From Citrus sinensis (taxonomy: Eukaryota; Streptophyta; Magnoliopsida; Sapindales; Rutaceae): a DNA stretch of 64,000 bases. Below the pieces are notes generated by a model. The model was given only the letters and a program-made list of their open reading frames with translations, was not told the origin of the DNA and did no database searches. Numbering within the stretch: position 1 is the stretch's first letter; each line of letters opens with the position of its first letter. Below, one piece after another: positions 48,641 through 61,836 of this stretch. Both the position numbers and the translations under genes were made by a program. The DNA lies in the NCBI RefSeq assembly GCF_022201045.2, contig NC_068557.1:28931501-28995500 (forward strand), in the 5' to 3' direction.

Positions 48641-51600
48641 AGCATCAGCATGGCGAGGGCTACATAGTGTCAACTTGACAATATATTGAACCATATTACT
48701 TTGAGATTCAGCATCTTCATCTCTTTGATATCTCAGTAACTACTAGGAAAATTGAAGAGGGAAACCATGAATGGGCCAATGTGAATGAAATCATGGCAGT
48801 ATCGCTTTTGAACGTTAAAAGTAAACTCTTCGTGCTATAATGCTCACATCATACAACGGACTTTCATGCTTAGCATTAATAATAATTGAAAAAAAAAAAA
48901 AACTCAATTCAACTAGAGTGTTTTATGGTTCAGTGAATAGAATGTATTACCACTAATTTTAAAAGCAGTAGATAACAAAAAGGCAGCTAGTTTACATGAG
49001 ATTATAAAATCAATATTTGATTCGAGAGAGAATATAGGCATAATAAAGCTAAAAAGCAGGCAATTGCATCTGCATGTGGAGCCCACTTATTCTATTTATA
49101 TGGATAAATTATAGCCTAATACCCAATCGAAATAGAACCCAAATAATAATTATAATAAATAAATAAATAATGTGAACTTCTTAACCCCCTTCATGGTCGC
49201 CCATTCAGATTAAGATATTATTCTCATTTGAGTTTTTTATGAACTGCCTCACATAACTTTTAGTGATAATATATGATTAAAATTAAACTTCACCTATTTT
49301 TTTTAAATTTTTTTAACCACCAATCAAACACATGAATATTATTGTCAAGGAGAAGATAAGAGCACTAAGAGGATTCTAGTCCCATCTAATGAAAACCCAT
49401 TGTGAGTGCGGATTGGATAACAAATTAACAATTAACAATCGAAAGGATGCAAGAAACATGGGATTTATTAATATTTATTTTTTTCTCCTCCGGGAAGAAG
49501 GGCCATTGAATGAATATTTGTATCAACTGGGCCATAGTTCTACTAAATGGACTTATGTAAAGATGATTGCTCAATACGGCCCAAGGCCTTTTCTTATGAG
49601 CTGTGAGTCTGTGACCCAAAACGCAGAAAGATTCCTTCGCGCGAAAAAAATCAAAACTGAAAGAGTTGAGATGAAAGACGTTTTTCCAAAAAAAAATTCA
49701 ACAAATCCGCAATAACAGGCATCATTTAAATCCACAACTTTGAAAGCTCGTGGGGGACAGAGATACACTCGTGTGAGATCAGGCAGAGATACACTTGATT
49801 GAGATCGCCATACTGGAGGTGATACACTGGGCTAATGGTGCTTTACCCATGTGGTAAAGCAATGAGCTCCACAATCAGAAGTGGTTTCAAAGTGGGATTT
49901 TCTTGTTGGTCACATTTAGAGACCCAAATTTTGTCACATGTCAGGATGTTGCGGGTCTAGTACAAATTATTCCCTTTTAATAGCGCACAATACATACCAC
50001 TTGACAAATCAATATGTTTATGTACACAATTTTTTTTTTCTTTTTAGTGGCATTACAGAACCTCGTTTAATTGTTATATGACTAACTAATTATTTTGATT
50101 TATTCTAAAATTTCTCGCGTTACTAATGTTGTTGTATTCCACCTTGGAATCCATCACCATTCCTTGGCCGGTAAAGACTTAAAAAATTTAGTGGCTTTCG
50201 CATTCGAACTTTAACCGTAATCCAATTAAAACAAGAGAATGTGATTGAGAGTGAATGAAGCAAACCAAATTTTCACAGCTCGGTGGCGAGAGGCGGACAT
50301 GGGTTTCCACTTCCCAGACGTGTCATTTTCTTTTTATGCCGGTCCTATCATCTCCCAAGTTCTCAAGAAAACAAAGAAAAATGTCGAGGTCATCAGAATG
50401 AGTGTTCTGAGACAGCAATCGCATAACCAGTAATTCATTTTCAGTGTAACATGATTAATAATAATAATAATAATAATAAATCAGCCCTCGTACTTACTTC
50501 CAGAAGGAAACTTCCATCGGCTTTCCTTTTCATTTTGGCACCCGCAACGCACTTGTACTATCGTCACATGCCCGGACAAAATTGAGTACGCCTTCATTTT
50601 AGAAAAGAAAAGGCCCAAAACTTTTTGCCAAATCTCTTTTTCTTCAAGGCTAATGCAAGTTATCTGTAGCGGTACCTATAATCACTAAAAAATAACATAA
50701 AAGTGGGGAATAATAAGTTAATAAATTAGATAGGGTTTGTCTCAATATTTTTATCTTTACTTTTAGCAATTGGAAGTTAAACTAAATATATAATTTCAGG
50801 AGATATTTTTTATATTATCAGACGGAAGCAGGAGGTAGGCCACTGGGGCCCATAAAACAATGGAAAATGAATTCTTTTATATGCAAATGTTTTACTAGAA
50901 TATGGGTTTATGGAACTTAAAAAATATTAATTTACTAAATTGTCGACGATCTAATCACTCACAACACAATACGTCTGACAGCCCGACAATAATCAAACTG
51001 TTAATAAATAAGTCAATTTTAAAAATAAATGTGTTGGGCAACTAGGAATAAAGCTAATGCAAACACGTTGGGCAACCGGCGGTATCGGTTTGATAACTTA
51101 TAAATGAGATAGAGAAAAATATATATATATTAAGATAATAATATGATGCCAGTGGGGTGTGTGTGGATGAGAAATACCATATGCGTACTTAAATAATTTC
51201 TGGGTCTATTTAGCCTTAATTTTGCCACAAGTTAATTTAATAATTAAAAGTAATGTAATCTTGAGTCCAGAGAGTGCTTTTTTCTCTCCATTCATGAGAG
51301 ATAAGTTGTAAATTCTCTCTTCAGAATTTATGTATGTATCCCTTTAATTAGCTTGATGCATCTATTTATAGGTAGTTTCTATTGAGAGATCTAATCTCAA
51401 CTTTTCTTTTTCTTTTCATTTAATATGATCTTTCTTGTTTATTTATTTATCTCATGACTCACATATTTTTTCTTTCAGAGTTTTTTTTTTTTTTTTTATT
51501 ACACACATCCAAAATCTCTAAATTTATAGTGCTTTTCATAAACATGGTGTAGTGTAAGTGGCTAAAATATACAGTACTGATATAGTACTTACGTACCTAA

Positions 51601-51799
51601 AGAGAAAAAAATAAATATACTAAATAAGGGTTGTGCTTATATTTAAATGAGTGTAAAAAGTAAATTTTGATTTATGAAAATGACTTAATGAATGCAAAGA
51701 GTTAAATTATGATCGTAGTATTATTTGACTGCAAGTTGCCCTGCCTCTTTTATAAACCATCTTATTATTTAAAATATCATTGACAGTTAAATAATGAGA
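48641..51799. other. Gene-free region between cluster and conserved genes
   Basis: AT-rich. Frames at 49389-49715 (108 aa) and 50245-50433 show no domain or splice support. Simple ATA/AAT repeats occur near 49145 and 50457. No RNA gene seen. Confidence 0.5.
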
Positions 51800-52019
51800 T
51801 ATTATAAAGAGTAATGATACAGCCACAAACTCTTGTACAAACTTATTTTGTACAAACTGACGTGGCATTAATTCATTGGTTGAATGAAAATATAAATTAA
51901 TAAAAACAAATAATGTGGGCCAAGTGATATTTAATTCAACCAATCTTATCATGCCACATCAGTTTGTACAAAATAAGTTTGTACAAGAGTTTGTGGCTGT
52001 ATCATTACTCTATTATTAT
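51800..52019. mobile_element. MITE, family M1 (copy 2)
   Basis: Element 51809-52010 (202 bp) with almost perfect 60-bp inverted ends starting GAGTAATGATACAGCCACAA. It shares the interior block TTGGTTGAATGAAAATATAAA with the copy at 13646-13832. Flanks read TATTATAAA and TATTATTAT, so a 9-bp duplication is only partly preserved. The well-kept inverted repeats suggest it is younger than the other copy. Confidence 0.75.
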
Positions 52020-53212
52020 AAAATATCCACCTAATATTTTTTGACATTTCATTCTACCGCTAAGGTTTTCTACCAACTATATTTGATCATCTAATATTTC
52101 AATTGTTATTATTTTACAACCAAATAGTTAACTTTGTTTAAAAAATAATGACGTGGCAAAGGTATTTAAGGTACTTCAATTTGATAAATTTAAATTGCAG
52201 TGGTGATTTAATATAAAAACAAAAAGACATATAGTAATTTGATAACTTCTCCATAAGTCAGGTGGTAAGTTGATAAATACAATTATTTAAGATTATTAAA
52301 TTAAATATTTTAATTGATATTTACTTATTAAATTGATTTACATAGCTAAATACAAATGTTAAAAGAACAAGCAATTAAGATAAAAGTAATTTTCTGAAAA
52401 TAACTATTTATTTTTAACAAAATTTTATTATAATTTATTTTTAATTATTAAAATTGATATAAATATTAAAATAGCATTACTTTCTTAAGTCATTTAATTC
52501 CAAAAGCCTTAACATTGAAAATATTTGATTTTATAACTTTTTGATTCTTAGAAATTATTTCTACTTCAGAGGAGAATTATTTTTCTATACACTTAAATGG
52601 TTTAACGGATAAAATAGTTTTAAAAAACAATCTGTCACTTTTAAATATTGGTGTTAAAATGATAATAATTGAAACATTAGGTGATAAAATATAATTATAA
52701 AAATTTGTAGTAAGTAAGTGATATGTAAGAAAAATATTAGGTATATATTTGATAATATCCTAAAATAATTACAGATGAAAAAAAAAATCCGAACGGCATC
52801 AAACACTGCGTTTTCAGAAAGACATCTGCAGCCGGCTGGTAACCGGTGAGATGGGTGTTTTCATTACCAGATTGGAACCAGAGAAGGCAGCTTTCAACCA
52901 CACTACATTTTTACACGTGGTGCACTCTCAACAGATTTCTTATGACTTCACGGGGTGCATAAATGAATCTTGAACATATCAAGACAAGACCCCCTCCATA
53001 GATGATAACTTCGAGACCACTTGCACCAATCATTGGTTATTATGATCATATGAGTACAGGACACTGGTTTGTTTGGCCCACTTATTTAGTACTCAATTTT
53101 ATCTTATTTTTGTTGATTGTAAATTATAACTTAGAAATTTTCTGAACTATTATTATTATTATTTTTTTATTTGAATCTGCCACTGACATTTAAAGAACCA
53201 TCCTTTTAACCA
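52020..53212. other. Gene-free AT-rich region
   Basis: No gene or bounded element recognised. Confidence 0.5.
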
Positions 53213-53420
53213 CAATTAATCGAATAATTTTAGAATACATATGTTGTATTATAATAAATTAATACATGTATGATATGTGTTGGTATGTGTAATTGAGTTT
53301 AATACAACTATTATTTACATGATAGTTTACAAAATAAATACACACATGTTATGACATTATTTAATTATTGCATAAATGACATAATACAACATTTGTATTC
53401 TAAAATTTCTCCAATTAATC
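53213..53420. mobile_element. MITE, family M2 (copy 3), 9-bp TSD
   Basis: Element 53222-53411 (190 bp) with perfect 9-bp flanks CAATTAATC (53213-53221 and 53412-53420). Inverted ends: left GAATAATTTTAGAATACA, inverse of right GAGAAATTTTAGAATACA, both continuing to ATGTTGTATTAT. Best-preserved of three copies in the window. The 9-bp site assigns the family to Mutator-type MITEs. Confidence 0.85.
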
Positions 53421-53906
53421 ACCTAACAAAAACTAAACTAAATTAAATGTAACGTGGGTTATTTACTAAAAGAAATGTTTTGTGCAAGTTTTGACTTTAT
53501 GGGTTTTAAGTAATTTTACTTAATTGATTACTCAAAAATAGAGATCAGGGGGCTAAAAATGGATATATAATTAAAATTTTTTTAAAAAAAAGTCTAGATT
53601 TTTAAACAAAATTAAACATCTAGTTTAATTAATGTATAACTAAGTTCATGAACAGATCAATTAACTTTTGAATCTTCTGAATAGACGAAAAGGCCATATC
53701 CTTCGGTTTACGTATCCATATCCAATGCCAGCATTCTCTATAATAATACTCTCACTAGGCAATAGGCATCTAGTCCTTCCACTTTTTGTTTCCCTGTTTG
53801 TTATTTTTCTAACACATGCTGCCAGCCTTCACCATCTCTTGATATTCACTTTCACAAAATCACAGAAGCACCAGCTATTCCAAGCAAATTTTATTTTTCT
53901 TGAGCC

Positions 53907-56690
53907 ATGTATTCCAAGAAATCCAAGACTCAAAATTTCCTAACATCGGTGACTCTTTTTCTTGCTATTTGTATCACTTTGAGGCAATCACATGCAAAAG
54001 AAACGCAAACTGCTTCAGATAATCAGTTACAAAACAGAACTCAACAATGGAGGAGTCCCCAGACAGAGTTTCAGGATACCAATTTGAAACTAACTGCAAG
54101 AAGTGCAATTGCAGGAGTTTTTTGCTTCATTGCCGCCTCAATATCCAGTGCTGGAGGAATTGGCGGTGGCGGGCTCTATATTCCTATATTAACAATATCG
54201 GCTGGTTTGGAACTTAGAACTGCAACAAGTTTTTCAGCATTCATGGTGACGGGAGGGTCTATTGCCAATGTTATGTGCAATATGTTGGGGACAATTGGTG
54301 GTAAGAGTTTTATTGACTATGATATAGCACTTTTATCTGAGCCATGCATGCTGTTGGGCGTGAGTATTGGAGTTATTTGCAATCTTGTTTTCCCAGAGTG
54401 GTTGGTTACTGTTCTATTCGCTATTTTTCTTGCTTGGTCTACATTTAAGACCTGCACAAATGGCTTTTCTTTTTGGAAATTGGAGTCAGAAAATTTGAAG
54501 AGAGATCATACTTGTGGAAAAATTGAAAATGGGATTGTGAAAGATGAGAATTGTGATGGAAGTGAAGGGGTTAAAAGTTATGAGGAACCTCTGTTGAGTG
54601 TGGATGAAAGTAACCAATTGAGTTTTCCATGGATGAAACTTGGAGTCTTGGTTCTGGTCTGGTTCTGTTTCTCTGTTCTTTATCTTTTTCGCGGCAACCG
54701 TGATGGGCAGGTATGCTTTATTGTTCGCATTCTGATACCTGCGTGATCTAGTTTATGTTGGCTGCAGATGTTGTGGTAGGATATATATCGTATCAAACAT
54801 GATGATATACACGGTAAATTTTTTAGTAATGATCAAGTGAAAAAGCTTAGTATAAGAATTGATTAGTCTTCCCAGTTTCATGACCCATTGACGTTTAATT
54901 TTTATTCATTTATTTTCATTGTTTTATTTTTAATTACGTCGAATATGCTTCCTGGTATACACTTTGGACAATCCCTCTGAAAACGAATTGGGTACAATAA
55001 TGGTGGTTGCATTTTCACTGTCCCTTTATGGAATTGTCCATAGATTCATGGTCCCATGGTTTCCACTATCGGTCTATCGCCATGGGACAATCTAGTGGTG
55101 GGGAGGGGGGCGGGGACGCCTGCTGAAAGATACCCTTGACATAAAGTTGAGAATGACACAAAGTTGAGAATTTGGCAGTTTCATAGTTGGTGCATCCAAA
55201 ACAAGACTAGGAAGCAGATTTTATGTACTAAAGTGGTTTCAATTTGTTATGGATAACGATCGCAAAAAGACTATTTCTGTTCTGCCTCTATCTGCGTGAT
55301 ACCATTCTTTATATTCTATATTGGTATATCATACGAACTTTTATCTAGGTTGTAATATAAGTTAGGAACTTTGGATTATATTATGAGCTAAGTCGTTCTG
55401 AAAGTAATGTTGATCATTGATCCATATGAAGATTTACATGTATAAGTGCATATGTAGGTTGTTGTTGGCCTGCATTTGATCAAAGTCCAGGTTCCATCAA
55501 TTCCAAAAGTCTCTTTCTGTTGATGAAGGAATAGTTACAGAAAGGTACTTCAATTTTGAGTTCCCAAACAAGGGATAAGCTGCTGGTTAGGCATAGGCCG
55601 GGTTGTGTATCATAGAGAGTATCTGTTGTATGAAGATAAATTGGGTCAATGTAACCTATATAATTTGTCATTTCAGTACTTTCTTTCCGTAGATCTTAGA
55701 AACCAATAACTGAAATAATTACGAATTTCAGCATAGAGGCCAAGTAATGGTTCAGCAGCTCATACATTTAACAATTGAATGAAATATAAATAAGAAAAAT
55801 CACGTAAGTGTTTATTGCTCATTATTTGAATGAAATTGACTCTTTATTCATGTATAGTTCACAGTAGTTCTGGTGTGTGACTATTCAAAAACGTGATGCA
55901 GGGTATAATAACCATGAAGCCTTGCGGAGTAGGATACTGGATTCTCTCATCCCTCCAAATTCCTCTAGCCATTGCATTTACAGCATGGATCCTGTGTAGA
56001 AAAGAGAGCACCCAGTATCACGCTCCAAACCAGCAGGTGCTCAAACGAACACAAATTACAGCCAAAAATTGACAAGCATCTTATTAGATGTTTACTGTTT
56101 AATCCCTTTATGTGAGGGTATAACTTGTCTAAAATTTAAGCTCTTTGTGAAGGGCATAGGAGACTTAACTAGGAGAGGAACGTCTAACAAGCTCATTTTC
56201 CCATTGATGGCGCTGCTGGCGGGGATATTGGGTGGACTCTTTGGAATTGGAGGTGGAATGCTTATTAGTCCACTTCTTCTTCAAATTGGGACAGCACCTG
56301 AGGTAATTCTGGCATCAATGTACTCATCCAGATTGTACAATGGCTAGTATGTAACCCAAGCTATCACTTTTCTTATGATAGGTAACGGCAGCAACTTGTT
56401 CTTTCATGGTTTTTTTCTCATCAACTATGTCAGCATTCCAATATCTATTGTTGGGCATGGAGCAAAGTGGAACTGCTCTCATCTTTGCCATCGTTTGTTT
56501 TGTTGCATCTCTTCTGGGATTGCTGGTGGTTCAGAAAGCTATACAAGAATTTGGAAGGGCATCCCTCATTGTATTTTCAGTCAGTATAGTGATGGCTTTG
56601 AGTACCGTCTTGATAACCAGTTTTGAAGCTCTTGATATTTGGAGGGACTATACGTCTGGGAATTATATGGGGTTCAAGTTGCCCTGCTAG
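53907..56690 (+). CDS. TauE/SafE family membrane transporter
   Basis: Plant sulfite-exporter TauE/SafE-type integral membrane protein. Exons: 53907-54710, 55902-56036, 56153-56302, 56382-56690, all in phase, giving 465 aa. It has an N-terminal signal peptide and the family's two-fold repeat. The first half carries SAGGIGGGGLYIPIL and the second FGIGGGMLISPLLL, both glycine-rich half-helix motifs. A variable acidic loop (about 200-235) separates the halves. About eight to ten membrane helices are visible. Bacterial relatives export sulfite or sulfoacetate; the substrate of most plant members is unknown. It is convergent with the bHLH gene, 638 bp apart. The complete frame and conserved motifs suggest a normal functional gene. 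Confidence 0.9.
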
Positions 56691-57328
56691 AAACAACCAT
56701 GTATACAAGGTCAGCAGACGAACTGAATTTTGTTACCAATTTTGAATGGACATAGGCCCTTACTAAAAGTAACGTTTGTATATGCTTAGTGATGGGCATG
56801 TAGAAACTGGGAACTTTTTGAAGAGAAAAATAACTCCAATTTAAATCTCTATTCATCCATCTTCAACTTCAAAAATATTCACATTTCATTGTCTAGTCAG
56901 TTGCCATAATTTCCTAAGATGTTAATTTTTCAGATAACCGGCTGTTTGAAGCCTTGCAAAAAGACATTGGTTTTACTTTTACATGCCATTTGAAGCAAGT
57001 TCAACTTCTCATCCCTTCCCCGGGTTCGATAAACGTAAAATGTCAGAACTGTACTAACATCTAAAACATTCGATAAAGAATGACCAAGCAAGCCATCAGT
57101 TTGACCGGTCAAAATTGGTACTAACAAGATTTGTTTGATGGGAATTACATGTTATCCGAACATTCAATGAGTTCCAAGTTTCCCAATAAAATCAGTGTAC
57201 TCTCATAGATCCCCAACTTAAAGCAAATAAAATTGTGAAAACAACACCGAGATCTCTGTCAAGATTCATTATCAACAAATTAAGGCATCTAGTGCTGAGG
57301 GAAGGCAGACCTAGAAAAGCCTGCAAAT
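56691..57328. other. Spacer between convergent genes
   Basis: Holds the two 3' untranslated regions. No gene seen. Confidence 0.55.
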
Positions 57329-59310
57329 TTAAGCAACTGGAGGACGGAGAACATGATCCTGTGACGTATCGACAGCAGCAGGTGGCATGAACTGCCACAT
57401 GGAAACTCCAGGATAGCCAACTAAGGGCACCAATTTGCCACCAACAACTTGACCTGGTGCAGAAAATGGAGCCGGGACTGGAGGAGGATGAGGTAAGAAG
57501 GCAGGCTGAGAACTCAAGGCTTTTACTTGCCTCTCAAGATTTTCCTTCTCATTTTTTAGCCTCTGTTTCTCGTCACGAAGCTCATTCTTCTCACACTACA
57601 AAACAGAGCCTATTCAACATAACCTAACAAGAACTGAATGAACACACACAATCTATGACAGAATCTATTTTTTTTATCCAAAGGAAAACACTGAAACAGA
57701 AAAAAGATGCTTATTTCCGCAATCTCTTAAATCCTATGTTACTGATCCTATAGCACCAAGGCTCTCCCTTCAAATTTTAAGTGTTCCTTTAGTACTAATT
57801 CTATCCCATTCAATTGCCTAGTAAAGCACTCACATTGCACTCAACAATATGAGAAGAGCAACTGATAACGAAATTGAAGCACACCTTTAATTCATTGATC
57901 TTCCCCAACAGCTTTTCATTTGACACCTTAAGTTTTTGAGCTTCATCACGCAGTTGAGTCACCATCTGAACAGCATCAGCCAATAAAACTGTCTTGTCCA
58001 TTTTAGGAGGCCTCCCAGGATCCAGAATAGAAGCCAATTCCATGAACCTTAAGATAAAGCCAGATTCAGTACATAATACAGAGAGGGAGAGAAACAAAAG
58101 CTCTATAGATTCAGGGCATGCCTGTCATTCAGCCTATCTCTTCGCATTTTCTCTCTACAAGCTTTAGAACCAGATGCACTGCAGGATCCAGATCTCACCC
58201 TGGCATAGAATCATTCAATAAAAACTGAAACATGAAAAAAACAAAAGCATAAAGAGAAGGATGGCACAACAAATATTTTCCAACACTGCCTATACAGAGC
58301 AGCTATATAGTAACTCTTAACAGATGAACATAAGCACCTACGTACCTTTTCCTGGAGCCAGTTTCCTTGAAAGCATCCAAATTGCCAAAGGAATCATTGA
58401 ATTCCGCACTGTTAAAATGATAAGAAATACATAAGTATGTCTTTAAAGCATAAATTATTATGCCCTAGAGAGCACATAATCCCAACAAAAACAAGTGGAA
58501 GTTTTCTAGCCCCTCAAAATAAGTATAAAGCAAAACAAGATAAGATGGTAATGCATTTAAGTTTTCTTTCAAAAAACTGAATAGAGACACCACATAGGAG
58601 TGTCAACACAAATGCATAATCAAGTGATCAAACATGTCAGACGATGATAAAAATTAAAAAAAAATCAAAATTATCATACTAATAGGAATTTAAGAAGTGA
58701 AATAGTATAATGGTTCTGAACAGTTTCTTCTCTTTCATATTAGATTAGCTAACTACACGTATGATATTAATATTAAATATCCTTTTCACATCCGCTTAAA
58801 TACATCAATAGAAAAAAATGATCATCATTTATTTTCTTTAATTTCCTCTGCCTTTCTCAAGCTTAACACTTTGTTTGAAACAATGATATAACATAGATTT
58901 TACTTATATCAATCAAAGTTAACTGAAATAGCAGTAACATGATCAAATTTTCTAGTACTGGTCCAATAAAAAGATTTAACCTTGCCGACCATTACAAGTA
59001 AAGTAAACGCCTAAAAATTAAAACAAAGACCTTACATACTCATCCGGCATTGTTGCTAAAAGTAACTAACAATGAAATAGCTAAATTTTAGGACTAGCCA
59101 GTGCATGCGCATAAAATTGACAAGCAACATGGAACAAACTTTAAACGCATAATAACACCGCATGCATGGATACCTGAGAGGAGGATTTGAGGTGGAAGAA
59201 GACCAAAGAACCTCCGGAGGATCAAGGGAGGGGAGGTCGCCACCAGAGACTCCAATGTCATCTAACAAACCACAATCGAATATCCAGTTGGAATTATAGG
59301 GTGATGACAT
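57329..59310 (-). CDS. Group IVc bHLH transcription factor (ILR3/bHLH115-like)
   Basis: Nuclear DNA-binding protein. Exons: 59310-59174, 58408-58346, 58199-58122, 58047-57885, 57595-57329, all in phase, giving 235 aa. The bHLH core spans about residues 80-130: basic region KACREKMRRDRLNDR, then helix-loop-helix with LDPGRPPKMDKTVLLADAV. A leucine-zipper-like coiled coil follows (KLLGKINELK through NEKENLERQVKAL). The C-terminus MWQFMPPAAVDTSQDHVLRP is the near-invariant tail of the ILR3/bHLH115 group. In Arabidopsis these factors (bHLH34, 104, 105/ILR3, 115) dimerise and switch on iron-deficiency regulators. The third intron uses a GC donor (exon ends at 58122, intron starts GCATGC). The exact orthologue is not assignable by eye. 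Confidence 0.92.
58048..58121 (-). other. GC-AG intron in bHLH gene
   Basis: The intron starts GCATGC after ...AATGACAG and ends TTAAG before GTTCATGG. Using the GC donor restores NDRFMELAS, the expected bHLH sequence; no GT nearby does so. GC-AG introns are a small minority in plants and sometimes mark alternative splicing. Confidence 0.8.
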
Positions 59311-60295
59311 ATCTCCTGCTCCGTTATAATGCGGCTGAGTCTCACTGGCAATGGCAATGTGATGATGATGTTACGAGTCAAACGGCGTGCCTTAGGAATG
59401 AAAAAGATCATAAAAGTGGAACGAGTGAACTGGGTTGGTTCGTTTGATGGCAAAAAAGATATAGAAGAATAATGAGAAAGTGGAATAAAAAGGATTTTCT
59501 GAGAGGGAGACACACCCCACATGATCTTCCACCACCACCACAAGAAAAGAAAGAAAGCAACGCAGCATTGTCTTCATTTTTATTTTTTCATTTCTTTAAT
59601 TTAAATAAATATGGCGACGAAAATAGATGTTGGGCCTTCAAGCGGTAGCCCGTTTCCATTTACGCAATTGTGAATAAGCCCCCCGATTGCACTCCTATTC
59701 TTGGATAAGTACATTGCATCAGAGACGGAGGGTGGGTGACTGAAAATGGATAGATAGATAAACCATTATTATACGTATACTACGGCATTATACTGCAAGG
59801 AAATTATTCACATCACATCCGAACTGTTAAAAATTATTTGGACAAGGACAAGCTGATGAAAAGAGATTATAATCTTTATCGATAATTTGTAACCCGCAAG
59901 CCTTTTTCTTTTTAGCAAAATTAAGCAAACACCGCCATGACTACAGAAGCCTAATTCAGTACATAATCCCATAATTTAAACCTTATGAGCAGAAATAAAA
60001 AAATTTCATTTATGGTACATGCAAAGTATGCACGTAGATAACCCAAAATTCAGACATCAAACAGAGGTTACACAACCAACTTTGATAAATTTATTGTGAA
60101 ATGTATGTAATACAACAGGGTAGGGTAAAATATCAAAACAAAAGCAGGTGCATTACATAATTCCGGATTGTAATCGAGACACTTGAAAGCCAGAATCCAA
60201 CAACTTAACAAACCTGTTTAATGCAAAAAAGAAGCACAACCACATATTTCACAGGTTCAAGCTATGTACAAAAACCACAGAGCAATCTGATGTTA
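59311..60295. other. bHLH promoter and thioredoxin 3' flank
   Basis: 5' leader and promoter of the bHLH gene (CT/CCA-rich leader to about 59575) and the 3' flank of the thioredoxin gene. No additional gene seen. Confidence 0.5.
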
Positions 60296-61836
60296 CTAGG
60301 CTACATATACTCGGATGGATTGAACAAAACTATCAATCCTTTTCCTTATCTCTTCTGGATTGGCACCCACTAGCTTGTCGACTACAGCCCCTTCCCTCAT
60401 CAGCAAAAATGTTGGCATGGCCTTTACCTCCAGTTTAGACGCCACATCCTGACCAAGCAGGCAGAAAGATCACAGAATAAGAATCAAACAATCAAGCATT
60501 AATTTACTGGGCCTCTCTTTATCACATAGTTATTACAGACAGATTGAACAATGTTCATGAACTACCTTGACAACTCTAAGGCAGCTGTTAAGTTACATTA
60601 CATGTAACTTATAGTTGACCCAAAAGTAGTTTCCCATGACCCCTAGTTATTTGACAAGCAACAACTGAGTCATACAAGAAAACTTGATTTTGGGTAGTTA
60701 GCAAGACCCCTAACTTTAACAGGTAAAAGATTTATCCAAAAACATGAACACCGCATTCAAAATATGGTTTTTATTAGGTGGTTATGATCACCTAACTTTC
60801 ATGACACTTGGTAATGAAAGATTCTCAAATTGACCATGGATAAGAAGGAAACTTGAAAAATTATAAATTGTTTAGAACTCATCAGTTGGTGAAAATTGCA
60901 AAAAAAATTAATTATAGAGTAAAATAATTATAATATCTGCTTTTCGGTTTGTCCGACTCAAAAAAACACTTTAGTTGCTACTTGGTAGCATTTTATAATA
61001 CATAGCAGCATTACAGCAAATCTGAACTTTAAAATCTATAACCATGTCTGTAATGACACAAAAAAAAAAAATCCTAAAATCTGTGAATTCAAAAAATGTA
61101 TGTAAGAACTTACATTAAAATATATAGAAATAAGAAAACTATCTAATATCCTAGAGCAGCAAATGGAAATTGCTCATATATAATATAGCTATGGGAATGG
61201 AAGGAAAATGGTAGCTACTTGTCATATAGCAACCTATCTCTATCTAAAAGGCAGATACTTATCATCAGCTTCGCATGTTGTCACCTGGCAGGCGTATATT
61301 TAAAAGATAACCCATTTAGTCAGTTTATCAAACTATGGCGGAGAAACCATATCAAAATTGACTGTGAAAATCACTTTCCCAATCAAAATGAAAACATACC
61401 CAATAGACAGTGCATCTGTTCTGTGGCGAAACATTCTACGAACTACAACATAAATAGCGAAAAAAGTAACAAAGTGAAATGAATATAACATTATATAGTG
61501 GAGGGGGAAAAAAATTACCTTGACATCGTCAACATCAACAGAAAGAAACAGGACATCAGGATACGCTGAGGCCAGTTCTTCAAATAATGGATTCATGGCC
61601 ACAGAAGGCATGCACCAAATAGCAGTAAAGTGTACAACTACCTGCAATAATAATCAGCGAGACAGTGTTATCGATAGAATGACGTTTTGATATGAAAATT
61701 GAAGGATTGTGAGAAGAACATTGCGCACAGGGCAGCCTTGATTGTTGGCTTGGGAGACAAAAGTTTCCCAAGATTCAACTGAATCTACTTTCACAACTCT
61801 CGATTTGTTCTGCTGCTCCTGTGCCGCTGCTTCCAT
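60296..61836 (-). CDS. CXXS1: CXXS1-type monothiol thioredoxin
   Basis: Small cytosolic thioredoxin-fold protein of 127 aa. Exons: 61836-61729, 61641-61519, 60448-60296, all in phase. The active site reads WCMPS in place of thioredoxin's WCGPC: the first cysteine is kept and the second is serine, the hallmark of the plant CXXS class. Conserved around it are VVVHFTAIWC, LFLSVDVDDVK and the cis-proline segment VKAMPTFLLMREG, then DKLVGANPEEIRKRI. With one thiol it cannot do ordinary dithiol reduction; CXXS proteins have been described as having disulfide isomerase activity or binding targets as mixed disulfides. It lies on the same strand as the bHLH gene but about 1 kb upstream of it, an independent transcription unit. 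The intron of about 1.07 kb shows no recognisable insertion. Confidence 0.93.

Noticed and set aside
49389-49715. 108-aa frame in the gene-free region
   Set aside because: No domain, no splice signals consistent with a larger gene, and overlapping antisense frames of similar length.
53668-53943. 91-aa frame overlapping the TauE/SafE start
   Set aside because: It is in a different frame from the transporter and shows no conserved motif; probably leader sequence.
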